Below, piece after piece: positions 17,716 through 26,506 of a stretch of DNA of 64,000 bases. The notes beneath the pieces were generated by a model, which saw nothing but the letters and a program-made list of their open reading frames with translations, made no database searches and was not told the origin of the DNA. The translations under genes and the position numbers were made by a program. The stretch's first letter is position 1, and each line of letters opens with the position of its first letter. The stretch lies in NCBI GenBank assembly GCA_947493455.1, contig CANLRB010000009.1, positions 152,789 through 216,788 on the forward strand. Reading direction: 5' to 3'. This DNA comes from an uncultured Pseudoalteromonas sp. Its GTDB lineage: Bacteria; Pseudomonadota; Gammaproteobacteria; Enterobacterales; Alteromonadaceae.

Positions 17716-18651
17716 TTACTGCTCAGGTTTAATCAGCTTGCCACTTTCTAAAAGCGTAAAATATAAAGCCTCAAGCGATTTTGGAACCTTTTTGTGAAGC
17801 GCAGGTTGTTCTTGCAGTAGTTTGATCAAGGCTTCTTCAGCACTGGTTTTATCTTGCGATTCGAGTTTAGAAATAACATCTGAAAATTCTGACTGTGGTT
17901 TATCGTTTAAATCGTACGCTACAGGAGGGGCTGCATTCACTTTTCGCGCTTTTGATAAGTTTTGCTGCTCTGGCGTCGCAGCAATTCGAGACCCTGTAAC
18001 GGCGACTCTTTCTAATTGTATGCCATCGTCGATTTCATCTACCGGTTCGACTACTTGCTCGCTCTGTAACACCTTTTCAGTTTGTGGCATCGCAACGCGC
18101 TGCTCTGATGGCTTGTCTACAACACTCGACTCTGCTACAAGTATTTTTTCTTCAGCTAATTCGTCAATAGCGTCAACAGCCGGTTCGCTCTCCTGCCCTT
18201 TTTTCGTTTCTGACAAAGCAAGTTCTTGTTCGGATTCTTCATGTTTAATTCTGGACCCTGTAACGACAAACTGTTCTGTGTGCATGTCATCTGCCAACAC
18301 TTCCATGAGTTCAGCGGGTGGTGCGCTTTCTAACACCTTTTGCGCTTGCGGCATCGTGAGACTCTGTACTGATTGGGTTGTGAGTGATTCAGCTATTACG
18401 GGTTCAGCGGGCACTATTTCAGGTGCTTGGTAATATTGCCAAGGTGCAAATACAGCAACGGCAAAAATAGCTGCAGCGATACCTGAATACTGCCACCCGC
18501 GATTTTTATTTACCACAACAGGCGAGCTCTGTGGTTCAACCGCAGCTGCCGCGTGCGCTAAAATGGCGTCATCAAGTGCTTTAGGCGGCAACTCATCATT
18601 ACTTTGCATGTAAAGCTGAGTAATGTCGTCATCGTTAAATTGTTTATTCAT
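17716..18651 (-). CDS. Membrane-anchored partner of ECF sigma factor, with VTGSRI motifs
   Basis: The 311-residue protein starts with a cytosolic stretch of about 50 residues (QLYMQSNDELPPKALDDAIL), then one transmembrane helix (YSGIAAAIFAVAVFAPW), then a long acidic periplasmic region. This topology and the 4-base overlap with the upstream sigma gene argue for an anti-sigma factor, though no HxxxCxxC zinc motif is present. The periplasmic part contains two near-repeats: EQFVVTGSRI and LERVAVTGSRI, each near SE-rich segments and an MPQ-K-VL motif. VTGSRI is usual in the plug of TonB-dependent receptors, so its presence here is odd. Confidence 0.7.
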   Translation of the reverse strand: MNKQFNDDDITQLYMQSNDELPPKALDDAILAHAAAAVEPQSSPVVVNKNRGWQYSGIAAAIFAVAVFAPWQYYQAPEIVPAEPVIAESLTTQSVQSLTMPQAQKVLESAPPAELMEVLADDMHTEQFVVTGSRIKHEESEQELALSETKKGQESEPAVDAIDELAEEKILVAESSVVDKPSEQRVAMPQTEKVLQSEQVVEPVDEIDDGIQLERVAVTGSRIAATPEQQNLSKARKVNAAPPVAYDLNDKPQSEFSDVISKLESQDKTSAEEALIKLLQEQPALHKKVPKSLEALYFTLLESGKLIKPEQ

Positions 18652-19283
18652 GCTTGTCGAGCGCCTCCTGTTCCTGCTGTGCCCGCTTTACGTTGCAGGC
18701 AATCTCGCAATTGCGACATCGCATAGCGTAATCGGGTTTTAACAGTCTCGGGTTTTGCCTCAACAATGTCACACACTTGGCTCGGTTCAAACCCCGCTTC
18801 ATGACGCAACAAAAACGCGTCGCGTTGCTGCGGCACTAGCAGTTCCACACAATGTTTTATCGCCTGTTGTAAATAGTCATTATCTACCGTATTTTCATGG
18901 TCAGCTTGATTACCGGCGAGCATAACTTGCTCTTGTTCACCTTGCTCTACGTGTTCATCATTAACCAGTGCTAAATGCTCACCACGCGCAGTCAACTTGC
19001 GGTGTTCATCAACCAATAAGTTATGCGCGATGCGATAAAGCCAAGTAGTAAACTTAGCCTCTACCTTATAATGAGTGCGGTTATCGATCACTCTGAGCCA
19101 TATTTCCTGAAATAACTCCTGTGCTCTACTGTGCTGTTTTGCACCTAATTGTCGACAAACGTAACGATATAAAGGGCCTTTATGACGCGCATACAGAGCG
19201 GCAAAGGCAGCTTGGCTGCCATTGCCGTAGTCGAGCATCAGTGCCTCGTCCGTGTCAGATTGTATTTCAATAATTTGAGCCAT
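18648..19283 (-). CDS. ECF-type RNA polymerase sigma factor
   Basis: The 211-residue protein has sigma region 2 (AFAALYARHKGPLYRYVCRQ, then AQELFQEIWLRV and the FTTWLYRIAHNLL motif) and region 4 (LVPQQRDAFLLRHEAGFEPS followed by VKTRLRYAMSQLRDCL). An acidic linker of about 40 residues lies between them. It overlaps the downstream anti-sigma-like gene by ATGA and follows the VWA gene by 10 bases, so all three are one operon. It probably controls envelope genes. Confidence 0.88.
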   Translation of the reverse strand: MAQIIEIQSDTDEALMLDYGNGSQAAFAALYARHKGPLYRYVCRQLGAKQHSRAQELFQEIWLRVIDNRTHYKVEAKFTTWLYRIAHNLLVDEHRKLTARGEHLALVNDEHVEQGEQEQVMLAGNQADHENTVDNDYLQQAIKHCVELLVPQQRDAFLLRHEAGFEPSQVCDIVEAKPETVKTRLRYAMSQLRDCLQRKAGTAGTGGARQA

Positions 19284-19293
19284 AGATTAAAAA

Positions 19294-20994
19294 TTATAAA
19301 GCACTGGCAAGTTCAACCAAGTTAACAAATTCACCGCGATAGTTAAATGGATCATCGCCTCTATTTGCGCGGGCAATACTCGCAATATCGTGATACGCCA
19401 TATTACCTAAGTATTGACTTTGCTTTAACTTTTGCGCAAACGCCGCGACCGATGTGGCAAACTTAAAGTCAGAACTAGCGCTATTAAAGTCTGGCAATAT
19501 TTGTTGCTTGTTGACCACTTGGCTGATTAACTTACTTTCATTGTCACCTGGTAATTTATAGCGGATCTTCACCTGTAGCAGTTCATCACTGGTACTCTCA
19601 ATTTTATTTTGTTGATAACGCAGTGCATCAACTTGCCCTTGATTGCCAACCAGTGTCAATTCATACAATGCAGTGACCGTATGACCCACACCAATCTCGC
19701 CTGCGTCGACTTTATCATTATTAAAGTCTTCGTCTTTGAGCAACCTGTTTTGATAACCAATTAAGCGATATTCTTTAACCTGTGACGGATTAAATTCAAG
19801 CTGAATTTTTACGTCATTGGCAATACTTTGCAAAGTGCCACTCATTTGTCTTAGCAAGACTTTTTGTGCCTCATGCAGAGTATCGATATAAGCGTGATTA
19901 CCGTCACCGATATTGGCCAGTTGCTCCATCATCGCATCGTTATAATTACCGCGTCCAAAACCTAGCGTCGTTAATGAAACTCCTTGTTTACGCTGCTCCG
20001 CAACCAAGTCTTTGAGTGCATCTAGATTGGTTAACCCTAGGTTAAAGTCGCCATCAGTCGCTAAAATCACGCGATTCACACCACCTTTAATGAACGCCTT
20101 TTGAGCTTGTTGGTAAGCCATTTTTATGCCGCTCTCGCCATAGGTACCACCACCCGCTTTAAGCGATTTGAGCGCATTTATAATTGTTTGTTTTTCTTTG
20201 CCTTTAGTTGGACTAAGCACCAATTGCGTATTACCTGCATAGGTTACGAGACTCACTGTGTCACGCGCCGATAACTGCTTAACCATCATAGTTAAACTTT
20301 GTATCAACAAAGGAAGTTTGTTTTGGTCATGCATGGAACCTGACACATCAACTAAAAACACCAAGTTTGACGGCTTTCTATCAGCAACTGGTAAATCATA
20401 TCCTTGCAGTCCAATACGCAAAATATGGCGCTCATCACTCCAAGGTGCAGGGGCGAGCTCAGTGTAGCTGGCAAACGGTTGTGATTTATCTTCTGGCACA
20501 CTGTAAGCGTAATCAAAGTAATTGATAAAGGCTTCTTCGCGCACCGCATCTTTTGGCGGCTGTTGCCCCATATTTAAATAGCTGCGAACATTGGCGTAAC
20601 TACCGGTATCAACATCAACTGAAAAAGTAGAAAGCGGTGTCGTTGCAGCTTGAAATACACCGTTGCTGTCACTCGGCAGGTAATTATCGCGATTTTGCGG
20701 CACTGCAAAATCGGCAAGAGGTGGCGGTGCAATTCGTTTTTTCATAGTAGGTGCGGCCATCAACGCCTGTGACTCTCTTACTTGCATGTACTCCACAGCA
20801 TGCACATCTGACATCCGGCTGCCTGAGACTACTATTTTTTCAACCGTTTCACTTTTATGAGCAGGAGGTGATTTTTGCTCAGTTTCATTGTGATTTTTCG
20901 CACTCGATTGTGCATTTTTTGCCTCTTGATTAGCGCAGCCAGCAATAAAGAGCGCGCCTAACGTTAATGCGATTGCAGTTTTATTTGTGTTCAT
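19294..20994 (-). CDS. VWA-domain lipoprotein, YfbK type
   Basis: The 566-residue protein has a lipobox (FIAGC) at the end of its signal peptide. A VSGSRM motif follows near residue 60. A region with FSVDVDTGSYANVRSYL (the VWF-N domain of YfbK-like proteins) precedes the von Willebrand A domain with an intact metal site: DVSGSMHDQ, a Thr and an ATDGDFNLG segment. The C-terminal DUF3520-like domain ends in DPFNYRGEF. The start at 20994 has GAGG seven bases upstream. It heads the operon with an ECF sigma factor and its partner; an envelope-bound signalling or assembly role is inferred. Confidence 0.85.
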   Translation of the reverse strand: MNTNKTAIALTLGALFIAGCANQEAKNAQSSAKNHNETEQKSPPAHKSETVEKIVVSGSRMSDVHAVEYMQVRESQALMAAPTMKKRIAPPPLADFAVPQNRDNYLPSDSNGVFQAATTPLSTFSVDVDTGSYANVRSYLNMGQQPPKDAVREEAFINYFDYAYSVPEDKSQPFASYTELAPAPWSDERHILRIGLQGYDLPVADRKPSNLVFLVDVSGSMHDQNKLPLLIQSLTMMVKQLSARDTVSLVTYAGNTQLVLSPTKGKEKQTIINALKSLKAGGGTYGESGIKMAYQQAQKAFIKGGVNRVILATDGDFNLGLTNLDALKDLVAEQRKQGVSLTTLGFGRGNYNDAMMEQLANIGDGNHAYIDTLHEAQKVLLRQMSGTLQSIANDVKIQLEFNPSQVKEYRLIGYQNRLLKDEDFNNDKVDAGEIGVGHTVTALYELTLVGNQGQVDALRYQQNKIESTSDELLQVKIRYKLPGDNESKLISQVVNKQQILPDFNSASSDFKFATSVAAFAQKLKQSQYLGNMAYHDIASIARANRGDDPFNYRGEFVNLVELASAL

Positions 20995-21245
20995 ATTTTG
21001 CCTCATTTTTATAGCAGGTTTAATGCTATAAACGGACGACTATAAATTTGGGGGTGAAATATTTTTAAATTTTTTTTTCATGATTAGCGATTAATTCGCT
21101 TAGTTATTCGTTGTTATTTAACTTTGAACTGACACGGCTTTCATTACATTATGTGCATCACACTGTTTTTCGAGACATTATTAAAAATAGTTTTAAACCT
21201 TTTTGTTCTTTCAAAGCGACCTATAGGCATTAATAGGAGAACAAA

Positions 21246-21845
21246 ATGAAAAAATTTGGATCAGCTTTACTACTAACAGCTTCGTTATCGGCTTGTGCAG
21301 AACAAAACTTAGATTGCAGTGTATTTGATGAACAAGCGAAATCTCTATACGTATTACCCTACCAAAAAGGAGAGTCATATAAAGTAGAAGTTTCTACCGG
21401 TCACTACCGTAAAAGTAATGGCGGTGTAGGGCTTTATGCGGTTGATTTTAATATGCCTATTGGTACCACCATTGTTGCGTCTAGGGCCGGAAAAGTTGTT
21501 GCCGTTCGCGAACAATTCAAAGATTGGAACGGTAAAGATCTTGCAGAAAATTACATCTTTATAAAACACCAAGATGGTACAGTGGCTCGCTATTTTCACT
21601 TAACTCATGACGGAGCACTTGTCAGTGAGGGAGATTTTGTATCACAAGGCCAAGTGATCGCCAAAAGTGGTAATACAGGCCAATCAGGAGGGCCTCATTT
21701 ACATTTCGATGTGCAATCGTGTGGACCAAATCTTCCACCAAATTATAACAAAATGCCGTGTGGCCAAACATTACCCATCGTATTTAAAAATACGTCTGCC
21801 CATCAATGCGGTATGCAAGCTGGCGAAAAATATCGGGCAATATAA
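21246..21845 (+). CDS. M23-family peptidase lipoprotein
   Basis: The 199-residue protein has a short signal peptide with a lipobox-like LSAC. The catalytic LytM/M23 domain is seen from about residue 60: a VDFNMPIGTTIVASRAG region with the zinc-ligand Asp, YFHLTHDG, and HLHFDVQSCG with the final HxH. These are the zinc ligands of lysostaphin-type endopeptidases that cut peptidoglycan cross-links or other glycine-rich peptides. A good ribosome site (AGGAG) precedes the ATG. It is probably envelope-anchored. Confidence 0.85.
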   Translation: MKKFGSALLLTASLSACAEQNLDCSVFDEQAKSLYVLPYQKGESYKVEVSTGHYRKSNGGVGLYAVDFNMPIGTTIVASRAGKVVAVREQFKDWNGKDLAENYIFIKHQDGTVARYFHLTHDGALVSEGDFVSQGQVIAKSGNTGQSGGPHLHFDVQSCGPNLPPNYNKMPCGQTLPIVFKNTSAHQCGMQAGEKYRAI

Positions 21846-22060
21846 CTCTATAAATTGATGTAAAACTAACTAGGAAAGTTAACAGTTAACCTAATCACTG
21901 ATTTAATATCTGCTTTATCATATTCAGACTTATTTTAAAGCAGATAAGAGTTACAACTATGGTAGGTGTTGCCTTGCGGGAGCAAAATGAATCTTTTTTG
22001 TCCTAACCAAAGGTCAAATTGAAAGCTCAATAATATACAGGTCTAAGCTCTCGCAAGACT

Positions 22061-22528
22061 TTAAACTGAACTAAGCAATATACTGGTCTCTGAATTTAAC
22101 ACTCCTTCAATTGCCCTCACCTCTCTAAGCACTAAATCAAACTCTTGCAAACTGGCTGTGTGAATTTCAACAATCAAATCCCACGTACCATTGGTGGTGT
22201 GCATTTTACTGAGTTGAGGAATGCCACGTAGTTTTTGGATCACTTGTGTGGTCGACTTGCCGACAACTTCAATCATCATCACGGCTTTTATGGCATCATT
22301 GTCAATTTGCTCGTGAGCGCGAATGGTAAACCCCAAAATTGCACCGCTACTTACGAGCCTATCTAATCTATTTTGCACTGTACCGCGAGAAACCCCGAGG
22401 ATTTTAGCAAGCTTTGCCACTGGTGCTCTAGCATCCCTTTTTAAAATGGCGACGAGCTCTTTATCAATGGCATCTAACAAGTAAGGTTTTTTATTATTCA
22501 AATTGGTAGTACTCCAAGTTACCCCCAT
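22061..22528 (-). CDS. Lrp/AsnC-family transcriptional regulator
   Basis: The 155-residue protein has an N-terminal winged HTH (IDKELVAILKRDARAPVAKL, then GVSRGTVQNRLDRL) and a C-terminal RAM effector-binding domain (KAVMMIEVVGK, TTNGTWDLIVEIHT). It is of usual Lrp length. The gene is divergent from ornithine cyclodeaminase by 166 bases, so it most likely regulates the ocd-ctlX-symporter operon, responding to an amino acid such as ornithine or arginine (inference). The exact start is uncertain; an internal TTG has a better ribosome site. Confidence 0.87.
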   Translation of the reverse strand: MGVTWSTTNLNNKKPYLLDAIDKELVAILKRDARAPVAKLAKILGVSRGTVQNRLDRLVSSGAILGFTIRAHEQIDNDAIKAVMMIEVVGKSTTQVIQKLRGIPQLSKMHTTNGTWDLIVEIHTASLQEFDLVLREVRAIEGVLNSETSILLSSV

Positions 22529-22694
22529 GAATTAGCACTTTGCCTATACAAACATAACAAATCGGCAAAAATTAGCGCAAAACTTATAACTTTTTGACAT
22601 TTAGTTTAGCTCAACACCTTTTTAATATAAACCCGTCGAATGAAACCTAAAGTTAAAACCCGCTGATAATTGCGGTAAAAAGAGGTAATAAGCT

Positions 22695-23804
22695 ATGTAC
22701 GCAGAATCCCCGTTCAATACACAATGCGATGCTGAAAAAGACGCGTTAAAATCGTCAAATATCACCTTTGTAAGTGTCTCGGATATGTTGGCATTGATAA
22801 AACAATACGGTGTAGAAAAACTCATACAAGGGCTAGTGACGACCCTCGAAGCCGACTTTAAGCGCTGGCTAGAATTCGATAAATCACCGCGTTTTGCTGC
22901 GCATTCAAGCGAAGGTGTTATTGAACTTATGCCCGTTGCCGACCACCAGCAATTTAGTTTCAAATATGTCAACGGCCACCCGAAAAATACCCAAATCGGC
23001 TTACAAACCGTAACGGCTTTTGGTGTGCTGAGTGATGTTGCCAGTGGTTACCCATTAATGCTTTGTGAAATGACCATTCTAACGGCACTTAGAACCGCAG
23101 CGACATCTGCCATGATGGCAAAATATCTTGCTCCTAAAAATAGTAAAACGCTTGCTATGATTGGCTGTGGCGCACAATCTGAGTTTCAGATCCTCGCTTT
23201 CAAAGCAGTATTAGGAATTGAACATGTACGCCTTTACGACATAGAACCAAATGCAAGCGAAAAATGCGTTAATAATTTGAAAAATTACGTGCAAACAAAC
23301 GCGTTAACACTCGAGATATGCAGCTCAGCTGAAGAGGTGATTAACGGCGCAGATATCATTACAACCTGCACTGCAGATAAGCGTAACGCAACGATTTTAA
23401 CCAATGACATGGTTAAGAATAGCGTTCACATTAATGCGATTGGCGGTGATTGCCCAGGTAAAACTGAACTTGATTCAGCGCTTTTAGATCGCGCGCAGGT
23501 ATTTGTTGAATATGAACCACAAACACGCATTGAAGGCGACATTCAACAACTGCCAAGTGATAGTAAAGTCACTGAGATGTACAAGGTTATTTTGGGCGAA
23601 GAAGCTGGCCGTACAAATGATACACAATTAACCATATTCGATGGGGTTGGTTTTGCACTTGAAGATTATTCGGCATTGCGATTTATTTTTGAGCTGGTAC
23701 AACAGAATAAAAATACACAACGCATTGAGTTACTCGCAAGCCCTAAAGACCCGCGAAACCTGTTTGGCTTAACGCAAATGCAGCAAGCAGTATCACAACA
23801 ATAA
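22695..23804 (+). CDS. ocd: Ornithine cyclodeaminase family protein
   Basis: The 369-residue protein matches the ornithine cyclodeaminase/mu-crystallin family in length and motifs: a substrate-binding N-terminal half with LCEMTILTALRTAATSAM, the Rossmann-fold GCGAQSEFQ nucleotide site, and INAIGGDCPGKTEL with the catalytic Asp region. The reaction would be NAD-dependent conversion of L-ornithine to L-proline and ammonia. The next gene encodes a CtlX-like hydrolase 11 bases away, and a symporter follows, making an arginine/citrulline/ornithine use operon controlled by the divergent Lrp-type regulator. Confidence 0.88.
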   Translation: MYAESPFNTQCDAEKDALKSSNITFVSVSDMLALIKQYGVEKLIQGLVTTLEADFKRWLEFDKSPRFAAHSSEGVIELMPVADHQQFSFKYVNGHPKNTQIGLQTVTAFGVLSDVASGYPLMLCEMTILTALRTAATSAMMAKYLAPKNSKTLAMIGCGAQSEFQILAFKAVLGIEHVRLYDIEPNASEKCVNNLKNYVQTNALTLEICSSAEEVINGADIITTCTADKRNATILTNDMVKNSVHINAIGGDCPGKTELDSALLDRAQVFVEYEPQTRIEGDIQQLPSDSKVTEMYKVILGEEAGRTNDTQLTIFDGVGFALEDYSALRFIFELVQQNKNTQRIELLASPKDPRNLFGLTQMQQAVSQQ

Positions 23805-23815
23805 GAGAGACGACT

Positions 23816-24736
23816 ATGAGCTTATTTCCACAAGCACCCAATGCGGTGGTGATGATAAGGCCGCATCATTTTTGTCCCAACGAACAAACCGCCGATGACA
23901 ATAGTTTTCAAGCAGTCGGGGAGTACAACAAAGCGCACGTTAGCCGTTTAGCCTACGAGCAAGTAACCAACGCCGCCGACACCTTGCGTGATCACGGTGT
24001 CACGGTACATATTTTTGAAGACCAAACAACAGAAACACCTGACTCAGTGTTTCCCAATAATTGGTTTTCAACCCATTTAGGTGGGCAAATAGCGATTTAT
24101 CCGATGTATGCACCAAACAGGCGAAAAGAGCGTCGTACCGATGTGATTGAATTTCTAAAAGCACATTACCGCGTGCAAGATGTGATTGATTATTCAGGTC
24201 TTGAGTATGACAACTTGTTTTTAGAGGGCACAGGTGCGATGGTATTAGACCATATTGAACGTGTTGCCTATGCTGCTCGCTCAAACCGCACGGATTCACA
24301 TGTGTTAGAGCGCTTTTGCTCGCATTTTAACTTCGAGCCCATGGTGTTTGATGCGCAAAATAAGCATGGCGAAGCGGTTTACCATACCAATGTCTTGATG
24401 TGCATTGGCAGTGACTTTGTTATCGCTGGGTTTGAGATGATGACAGATAAAACGCGTCGAGATGAGATTGTTCGCCGCTTTGAATTTGCAGGTAAAAAAA
24501 TTATTCATTTAACCGAAGCGCAAATAAATACATTTTGCGGCAATGCACTCGAACTACACGTTGGCACAAAGCGTTTGCTGGCACTGTCGAGCACCGCATT
24601 CGCAGCGCTTACACAATCGCAAATTGAGCTGCTTGAACAAAGTGTTTCGCTTGTACCACTGGAAGTGTCAGCCATTGAACTTGCAGGCGGCTCAGTACGT
24701 TGCATGTTAGCGGGCATTCATTTGTCAAAACGATAA
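23816..24736 (+). CDS. ctlX: CtlX-like amidinohydrolase (citrulline/arginine use)
   Basis: The 306-residue protein belongs to the guanidino-group modifying (amidinotransferase/arginine deiminase-like) superfamily. Seen motifs are PDSVFPNNWFSTH near residue 75, FLEGTGAMVLD near 138, YHTNVLMCIG with the catalytic His near 185, and the nucleophilic Cys near the end in GGSVRCMLAG. This pattern fits the CtlX group linked to citrulline or arginine use. It lies in an operon between ocd and an AGCS symporter and would feed ornithine to the cyclodeaminase (inference). Confidence 0.8.
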   Translation: MSLFPQAPNAVVMIRPHHFCPNEQTADDNSFQAVGEYNKAHVSRLAYEQVTNAADTLRDHGVTVHIFEDQTTETPDSVFPNNWFSTHLGGQIAIYPMYAPNRRKERRTDVIEFLKAHYRVQDVIDYSGLEYDNLFLEGTGAMVLDHIERVAYAARSNRTDSHVLERFCSHFNFEPMVFDAQNKHGEAVYHTNVLMCIGSDFVIAGFEMMTDKTRRDEIVRRFEFAGKKIIHLTEAQINTFCGNALELHVGTKRLLALSSTAFAALTQSQIELLEQSVSLVPLEVSAIELAGGSVRCMLAGIHLSKR

Positions 24737-24771
24737 CCGTTTAAACTGGTTTAACTAAAGAGCATATAATA

Positions 24772-26178
24772 ATGATAAATAGCGCAATTAGTACCATTAA
24801 CAACCTACTCTGGGGCCAGGGACAGATATTAATATATTTGTTGTTATTTGCTGGCTTTTGGTTTTCATTCAAACTCAAGTTTGTACAATTTCGTCACTTT
24901 AAATACATGTTTAAAGTAATGAAAGACAGCACACATGGCGACAAATCGGGGATCAGCTCATTTCAAGCCTTGTGTACCGGATTATCAGCCCGAGTCGGTA
25001 CAGGTAACTTGGCAGGCGTTGCCATTGCTATCTCGTTAGGTGGCAGTGGCGCTGTATTTTGGATGTGGTTGATTGCCCTATTAGGAATGGCGACAGGCTT
25101 TGCAGAAAGCGTGTTGGGTCAACTTTATAAAATTCGTGATGGCAACAATGAGTTTCGTGGCGGCCCTGCCTACTACATTCGCAAAGGATTAAATAAACCC
25201 TGGCTTGCCGTGTTATTCGCGCTATGTTTGTTTTTAGGTTACGGCATGAGCTTTAGCGCAATGCAAGCAAATACCATTGCCGATGCACTCAATAATACCT
25301 TTGCCATTAATCCAACATACTCTGGCGTAGTCATAGCCATAATCGCTGGTTTGATTGTAGCTGGCGGTCTACGTAGCATCGCGCGCTTTGCTGAGCTCAT
25401 TGTGCCATTTATGGGGTTAGCATTTGTGGCGGTTGCAATCATAATCACAGCGATGAATTTTCAGCATCTACCAGCCATGTTTGCCGATATGTTCGCCTCA
25501 GCCTTTGGTTTAACCGAAGCCGGTGCAGGGGCACTTGGCGCAGCGATTAAAAACGGAATTCAACGTGGACTCTACTCAAATGAAGCAGGTGCAGGCAGTG
25601 TGCCGCATGCCGCAGCAGGTGCTTCCCCTGTACCAAACCACCCTGTTGCACAGGGCTATGTACAAATGCTTGGTGTTTTTGTTGATACTATCGTTTTATG
25701 TAGCTGCACTGCTGTGGTCATTTTACTTTCAGATATTACCATCAGCGGCGACATGGAAGGCATAGGGATGACGCAAAATGCCATGAGCAGTCACTTGGGC
25801 GAGTTTGGTCACTATTTTGTTGCCGCTGCCATTACGTTGTTTGCTTTTACCTCGGTAGTTGCGAATTATGCCTATGCCGAAAGTAACTTACACCTATTTA
25901 AACTCGATAATAAATTTGGCCGTATTGCGTATACGGCCTTATATTTATTAATGGTGCTGTGGGGCGCATCGGCATCGTTAAAAGAGGTATGGAGTATGGC
26001 CGATGCCGCACTTGGATTAATGACCTTAGTGAATGTGTACGCGATTGTGCTACTCACCCCCACTATCGTCAGCATCACTAAAGACTACCAACGTCAGTTA
26101 AAAGCCAACAAAACGCCAGAATTCAAATTAGATAATGTTGAGATTCAGGGCAAAACGGAACAAGGCGTTTGGCAGTAA
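24772..26178 (+). CDS. Alanine/glycine:cation symporter (AGCS) family
   Basis: The 468-residue protein has about ten transmembrane helices and the AGCS signature in the third segment (ALCTGLSARVGTGNLAGVA), a GGPAYYIRKGL loop and GLYSNEAGAGSVPHAAA in the second conserved region. The family carries small neutral amino acids with sodium. Location behind ocd and ctlX suggests it imports an amino acid used by, or arising from, this pathway. It is in the cytoplasmic membrane. Confidence 0.9.
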   Translation: MINSAISTINNLLWGQGQILIYLLLFAGFWFSFKLKFVQFRHFKYMFKVMKDSTHGDKSGISSFQALCTGLSARVGTGNLAGVAIAISLGGSGAVFWMWLIALLGMATGFAESVLGQLYKIRDGNNEFRGGPAYYIRKGLNKPWLAVLFALCLFLGYGMSFSAMQANTIADALNNTFAINPTYSGVVIAIIAGLIVAGGLRSIARFAELIVPFMGLAFVAVAIIITAMNFQHLPAMFADMFASAFGLTEAGAGALGAAIKNGIQRGLYSNEAGAGSVPHAAAGASPVPNHPVAQGYVQMLGVFVDTIVLCSCTAVVILLSDITISGDMEGIGMTQNAMSSHLGEFGHYFVAAAITLFAFTSVVANYAYAESNLHLFKLDNKFGRIAYTALYLLMVLWGASASLKEVWSMADAALGLMTLVNVYAIVLLTPTIVSITKDYQRQLKANKTPEFKLDNVEIQGKTEQGVWQ

Positions 26179-26506
26179 TTTTGTTTAGATAAACAACCAG
26201 ACTTAATATTGTCAGGGTACTGGTGATCTAACGTGCATTACCATAATAGGAACAGTACCTTGGCATTTTATACTCTGAGCTCTGGCAGTAATTGGGTTTG
26301 CATTTATATTAAATAAAATACTGTTACAAAAATAATTGGGGTTTATTTTATCAATCAGCGATATCAAGATTACGACGTGTTTATATCTGTAAAAAAGTAA
26401 GTGATAATGTTCGAAACAGGTGTGTTAATTTAAGAAAAGTGCTCTTTCGAATTAACCTCCTTATTATTCACCAACATTAAAACGTTACTTACCAATTGGG
26501 TTATTT
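26179..26506. other. Intergenic region with a TTGTTTA-GA-TAAACAA palindrome
   Basis: Right after the symporter stop codon is the perfect palindrome TTGTTTAGATAAACAA (26181-26196), possibly an operator or weak stem-loop. No T-run follows. The remaining sequence is AT-rich with no gene recognised and presumably holds the promoter of the regulator at 26507. Confidence 0.5.

Noticed and set aside
17822-18433. A long open frame on the + strand opposite the sigma-partner gene
   Set aside because: Its Ser/Cys/Thr-rich product is a mirror of the Glu/Ser-rich codons on the - strand, it has no ribosome site, and the - strand gene has a clear membrane topology.
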